DNA from: Branchipolynoe longqiensis
Lineage: Eukaryota; Annelida; Polychaeta; Phyllodocida; Polynoidae
Length of the DNA stretch: 64,000 bases
Assembly (NCBI GenBank): GCA_030323885.1
Contig: CM059198.1
Location: 61,406,917 to 61,470,916, forward strand
Direction: 5' to 3'
Shown in pieces: positions 53,501-59,500 of the stretch; the stretch's first letter is position 1, and the number at the start of each line of letters is the position of its first letter. Both the position numbers and the translations under genes were made by a program. Under the pieces are notes generated by a model. That model worked only from the letters and a program-made list of their open reading frames with translations, was not told the origin of the DNA and made no database searches.

Positions 53501-56500
53501 AGTCATTATACGAGTATAATAAGGCCGGAAGCTTCCATCTGCTCCTCAGCCCTAAGTCCTCTCTCAGTATTTGACTGCAGGACCCTTGTACTAATCATCT
53601 ACTTTTCCAGCCTAGTCAACCGCAAGATCCGTTGGGGGCACCACCCATCTGTGCACACACCAACCCACAACCCCCCAAACACAACCAACCCACAACCAAA
53701 AAAACCCAACACACACACAAAACCCCCAACCACCAAAACAAAAAAAAAACACACAAACAAAAACCAAAACAAAAACCCACCCACCCCCAAACACAAAACA
53801 CCCCCAACACACCAACACAAAACCCCCAACCACCAAAACCAAAAAAAAAAACACACAACAACAAAACCAAAAACAAACCCAACCCCACAACCCCACACAC
53901 ACCCCCAAAACCCCACACAACAACCACCAACCAAACCCACACAACACCAACCCCCAGTGGTCCACAACTGGTTCATCAAAAGCTGTGGTATGTGCTGTCC
54001 TGTCTGTGGGAAAGTGCATATAAAAGACCCCTTGCTGCTTATCGGAAAGAGTAGCCTATGTGGCAGCAGCAGGTTTCCTCCAAGGAAATATGTCAGAATA
54101 ACCATATGTTTGATGTCCAATAGCCGATGATAACAATCAATGTGGCGTCGTTAAATAAAACAAACTTTCCCTTTTGCCCCACTTTCCCCCACTCCCACCT
54201 ATCCTCACTGTACCGCCAAATATTTATATATACTTTGTAAGGCACAAATATATTTATTTGTATGTACCAGACACGACAGGAAGTACCCCTCCTAATATGA
54301 CACTTATATGATACTAGGACATAAAACTGCAACAAACAAACAGGAATAATAGACGAGATCACCACTCCGAGTGCGCATGCGCTGAAAATGGTGTTGGCAG
54401 CAAAGCAAAGGTCTACAGCCATTGAGTTTGCCGATACGTGTAGGGCAAAACTTCGATTTCATTCAAAATTATTAAAAATACATAACAATTTGGCACAAAC
54501 ATGGATGGAAGGATGAAATATAATAATATAATGAATATTGTTAAGACAAAACTCTCCATAATTAAGCATTTTGAGCTAAGAAACTTACAATTTCAGTGAC
54601 TTTACTGGCTGATTTTTACATCACCATTGATTAGCCATAAGTAATTCTTGTTCTAAATATTAAATTGTCAAATGTATCAACAAAAACTTGTTTCAAAGAA
54701 ATATATAAGCAATATCTGATTAATCCTACTCATTTTCTATTTCTACATATGTCATTAACCATAGGATATAAATAAAAACAATGAATAAAATAAGTAAAAC
54801 TGACTCTGGCTATGGCTCTAACACTAGTCTGAGTGGCCAGATTTGTTTAAATCTAAATGCACATGGCATAAGATGTGCTAATTATATTGATGTAAATGCA
54901 ATGCTGGATAAAAGATTAATATCTTAATTTATTATATATATTTTTTTAGTTAGTGTTCTATGTTTCAACCAAGAGCTGAGATGAGCTGAAACTAGCACAT
55001 TTCATAGCTGCACCCAGTGTATTAGTATGTGCCATGTGCTTCTTGAGGGTTTGTTTTGTTTTGACGCATCCCACAATGCACCGCGCCGCTGGAACGGTGA
55101 TGTAGTCTATACAACAGTGGGGCCTATTGTACATCGCACACAAATTCATTTTGGACTTCGCCTATCGGGGATTGTTTCTTGGGGTTTTACCAGCAACATC
55201 TAAGGCCAAATCATTATTGTGGACACCAACTTCTTACAGCACGCGCCCATGGAGACTATAGTTCTTTATTTCTTAGGGATTGGACAGGACGTTCGAATCG
55301 GTAAGCACGCTGGCTGGCTTTCTGTGCGAGAGGTCGTGGGTTCGATAATATAAGGAATACGTGGTCAAAATTAGGCGAGCAGATGGGTGACTTACTTGAA
55401 GCTTTCGGCGCGCTCAGTGACCAGATCCAACAGGTTGGACAGGACGATGTTCTTCTGTTCCCAAGACTGCAGCTCCATCTGCAGATTGGCCTCTCGTTCC
55501 TTATAAGAACAAAATGATGCCCTAATTAAGAGTGTAATAATACCAAACGGTGGTTAGGTTTTAAGGTCGTTCTGATCACTACTCCTCCGTTAATCGGCAT
55601 TGCCAATGCGCATCTTTGTACTCCACTGATGCGTCACCATGTATCGGTTAGTTAATAGCATGTTTTTTTGTGTGCCTAACATACACATTTCATATTATAT
55701 TTTGAATTTTGACAAGATTATTCAATTTCATATTAATTTTGATGGTTTTTACTAACTTTGGTCACTTCGACCAGAGTGGCATTCATTTTGTATCAAGTAA
55801 CGGCAAGTGTTGTTAACTCCGCCATTAGATAGCACCACTGATATGGTTTACCCCATAATGGTACAGATGGATTCCACCAGATGGCAGCATTATACTGGCT
55901 GTGAATTTGTAGGCCAGTTATTGAAGTTATTCTCCACATTGTCCATGTTGCGCTTGCAACATCTGTAATTTGGGCACAGCAAAGGGGACCCCCACCAAGT
56001 GGCACCATCTAGTAGACTCTTTAATCATTAACAACCCCATGTGTCTATTTCTGAAATAAGTAGCCGCCCTCTTGGTCCCGTTTCCCACCAATGTGCACTT
56101 CAAACTAAAGCCCTGTTCACACGGGCAAAATGTGAGACGAATCAGGCAAATCGAATCAGGTGAGGCGAATTAGGCGCCCATTCACACGGGCACTGCGTGA
56201 GGCGGAAGTGGATATCTGCGCATGAGCAAGTACAGACTAACCAGCGCCATTTTGGGTTCGACGATGCTGGCACCAGAGAGTGTGGGTTCGACCTAGATAT
56301 GTAATTACTGAATCGTATTGGTTTGGAACGGTCAAAACTTCTGCTGTGCAGTGAAACCCTAAAAATAAATCATGAACAAAATATCTGTGCATAGATAGCG
56401 GTTTCATTAATTAAATTATATAATATGCGCTTTTGATCGACCGGAAAGTCAACAAACTGAGGTGTCGACTGCGCATGCGTGTGAGGTGCTTAATCCGCCT

Positions 56501-59500
56501 CAGTGCGTCCACACGGGCAAAATTATCCGCATCACAGGAATCGATTCACGTAGACTACCTCGCTTAGGTGGTTTACAGGATCCGCATCACGTGAGTCGAA
56601 TCAGCCCTAATCCGCATCAGACGCCCGTTCACACGAGAAATGTGAGGCGAACTAGGCAAGTCGCTTTCTACGAATCGATTTACATTGCCCGTGTGAACAG
56701 GGCTTATGACACTGCTCTGAGTAGTTGGGCCATTTTTCATATTTTGCCGCCCACCCAACCTTCAGCAAGGACTGTTCAATATAGGGCTGAGTGTCTGGTT
56801 ATCGGGCGGATCCACATTCTCTACCTTTTAGCTTAAGTTGTCATTTTGCTTTGCATCGAGAGATAAAAGCCAATACTATAAAATATAATACTCCATTGTC
56901 TGCGTCATGGATTAATGAAACTACTTTACTCCCAGTATCCCATAACCGTATACCAAGATTATCAGATTGTTTGTTTGTTGTTGTTTTACGTCCTAGCAAC
57001 ATCTAAGGTCATATGAGAACGGGTACCGACTTGTGACAGTGCGCACTCATGGTGACTTTATAGTGTTGTCCCACTGGAAGACCAGACCAGACCGCCAGCA
57101 TCATGACCTCATATCCCACTCAGTCACATTATCCTGACACTGAGCCAACCAGTCCTTGCCATATCCTATTAATGCCGAGCGCCAGGCTAGGAAGCGACAA
57201 GTATCAAATTTTAAGTCATTGGTTTGACTCGACCAGGGTTCGAACCCACAACCCTACGATCTACCAACACAATGAATGTGTTGTTTTTGTGTTTTTTGTG
57301 TGTTTTTTTAAAGATCGGAGGGATAAATAAATCGTGAAAATCTGTTACGTAGACGCACTAATGCGAGGTGACTGTATTGAACATTGATTAATCTAGGTTA
57401 TTTCCTACCTTAAACTTGTCAAGCATCTTGTCCATATCTGCCCGGTACTCTTCCACTTCTCTCTCCAAACTATCGTTTTCACTCTCACGATTCCTGACGA
57501 TCGTACTCAGAATACCTGAAAAAGTAGAACCTGCAGCTTTAATTTATGCGTTTGATTGTGGTATTACGCCCTGGCAACATCTAAGGTCATATCAGGACGG
57601 GTACCGACTTGTGACAGTGCGCATTCATGGTGACTTTATAGTGCTGCCATATTGTGAGATCAGGTAACCAATACCGGTTCCCGATATCCAACTCAGTCAT
57701 ATTATCCTGATACTGAGCTAACCATGCAGTCGTTGATATATACTAGAAATGTGAAGCTCAATGGTAGGTATCGAAACGCATCAATTTTTTCAGTTATTGG
57801 TTTGACACGGCCAGACTTCGAACTCCCGACCTTCCGGACAGGAAATCAATGGTCTCACTAATTCGGTAACGACGTCCGATCTTTACTTAGTTTTTTTCTT
57901 CTCTTTTTTTTGGGGGGGGGGGGTTAATGATTTCTATTCATTATTTATATATCCTTTGTCCGTGCCATAGCATTGGGCGTCCGACCATAAGTCTGAAATG
58001 TATATAGGTATTTACACAATTGTTTTACATGGTTTATATAGTAAATTGAAGTGTGAAATACATTCTGAAATTAAAGTCTACACAATACAGTTCGGGTATT
58101 TTTGTGTTAGGAACTTAAAGTTGCATAGTCCGATGGTTTTGCGATCTGTCATTTTTCTGAGATAAATATATTATATTCATTGTCATACCCTACGTGACTT
58201 TCATTTTGAGTAACTTTTATTTTAACTGACTAACTTTTGAGATATTTGAAGTGCAATCATGTCAAATTAATTTTGGCAAGCACGTACAAAAATCTGACAC
58301 CATAAGCTTTAGCAGTAACAGGTTCTATTAAATTGACTCAGTATTCCCTTAAATGCAGCAACAAATGCTTAATAAATGCGTCAGTATCTAAGTTAGATAT
58401 TTAGAATCAAATCTAGATAATTGCTTTGGTTTTAAAAATGTGATGCTTCATAGGACTATGCAGCTTTAAGATGTCTTCACTATTGATTTGACTCTTACAT
58501 ATCAAGAACACGGTCAGATAAATGACTGGGTGAGAGGTATCTGACCAGAATCAGTATATTTACGTTAAAACGCGATGAATCTCAAAGTGCTACATTTACT
58601 TGTAGTCAATGATTTGTCTGTTGTAAAAAATGTAGGCCTACATGACACTTAAAGGTGCATATTCCGATGGTTTTGAGTTACTATCATTCTTCTGAGGTAG
58701 ATATATTAAATAGCTTATCCTAAACTACCTTACTTTAGTTTGAAATAAAGTTGATTGTGGATGGCTAACTTTTGAGATATTTGAAGTGCAAACTTGTAGA
58801 GGAAGATTGAAGATTTATACTGCCTATTATGGATAAGTCTGAATAGACTTGTTTTCACCATTAGACAGTCTGTCGATCGAAAGCCCAAGCTTACACTTTT
58901 ACCGACCCAAGGGATTTTTAACCTCCCTCACCACATAGACATGGTATGAGAGCAACTGGCCTTTGATGACACTGTAAGTTATAAACAGCGGTGGAAATCC
59001 AAATTGGCAGAGGTGAGGGCACAGGGAATCGAACCACCGACCTTCAGATTAGGAGTCTGACCTAGAAAAAAGTCAGACACTCTAACCACTCCGCCACAGA
59101 GAACACCACAACTTGTAAAATTAATGTTGACAAGCATGCCTAGATTCTGACACCATAGGCTTATGCAGAAACAGATTCTATTAAATTGACTCAGTGTGCC
59201 TTTCTATGTGGCAAGAAATGCTTAATAAGTGCATCAGTATCTAAGTTTGATATGTGCAATCAAATCCAGCTGAATATTTTGATTTTGAAAATCTGATGCT
59301 TCATCAGACTATGCAGCTTTAAACCAAAAACACAACATAAATAAATATCTTAGGTTCGTCGATATAGTGCACCTAACTTTACTTTGAAATATAGACCAGA
59401 CGGGATGGCCGAATGAGTTAGAGCGTGCGTCTCCCATGTTGGTAGACCATGGGATCATGGGTTCGAACCCATGTCAAGTCAAACCGATGAATTAAAAATT

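Noticed and set aside
53474..54130. A 218-codon plus-strand frame and three long minus-strand frames
   Set aside because: They exist because the A/C-only tract cannot form stop codons on either strand. The peptides are low-complexity Pro/Thr/Asn/Lys or Gly/Val/Phe.
59397..59485. tRNA gene (Leu/Ser type)
   Set aside because: A and B boxes are present but the sequence is the head of SINE-A, repeated about 20 times in the window, with no proper acceptor-stem closure.
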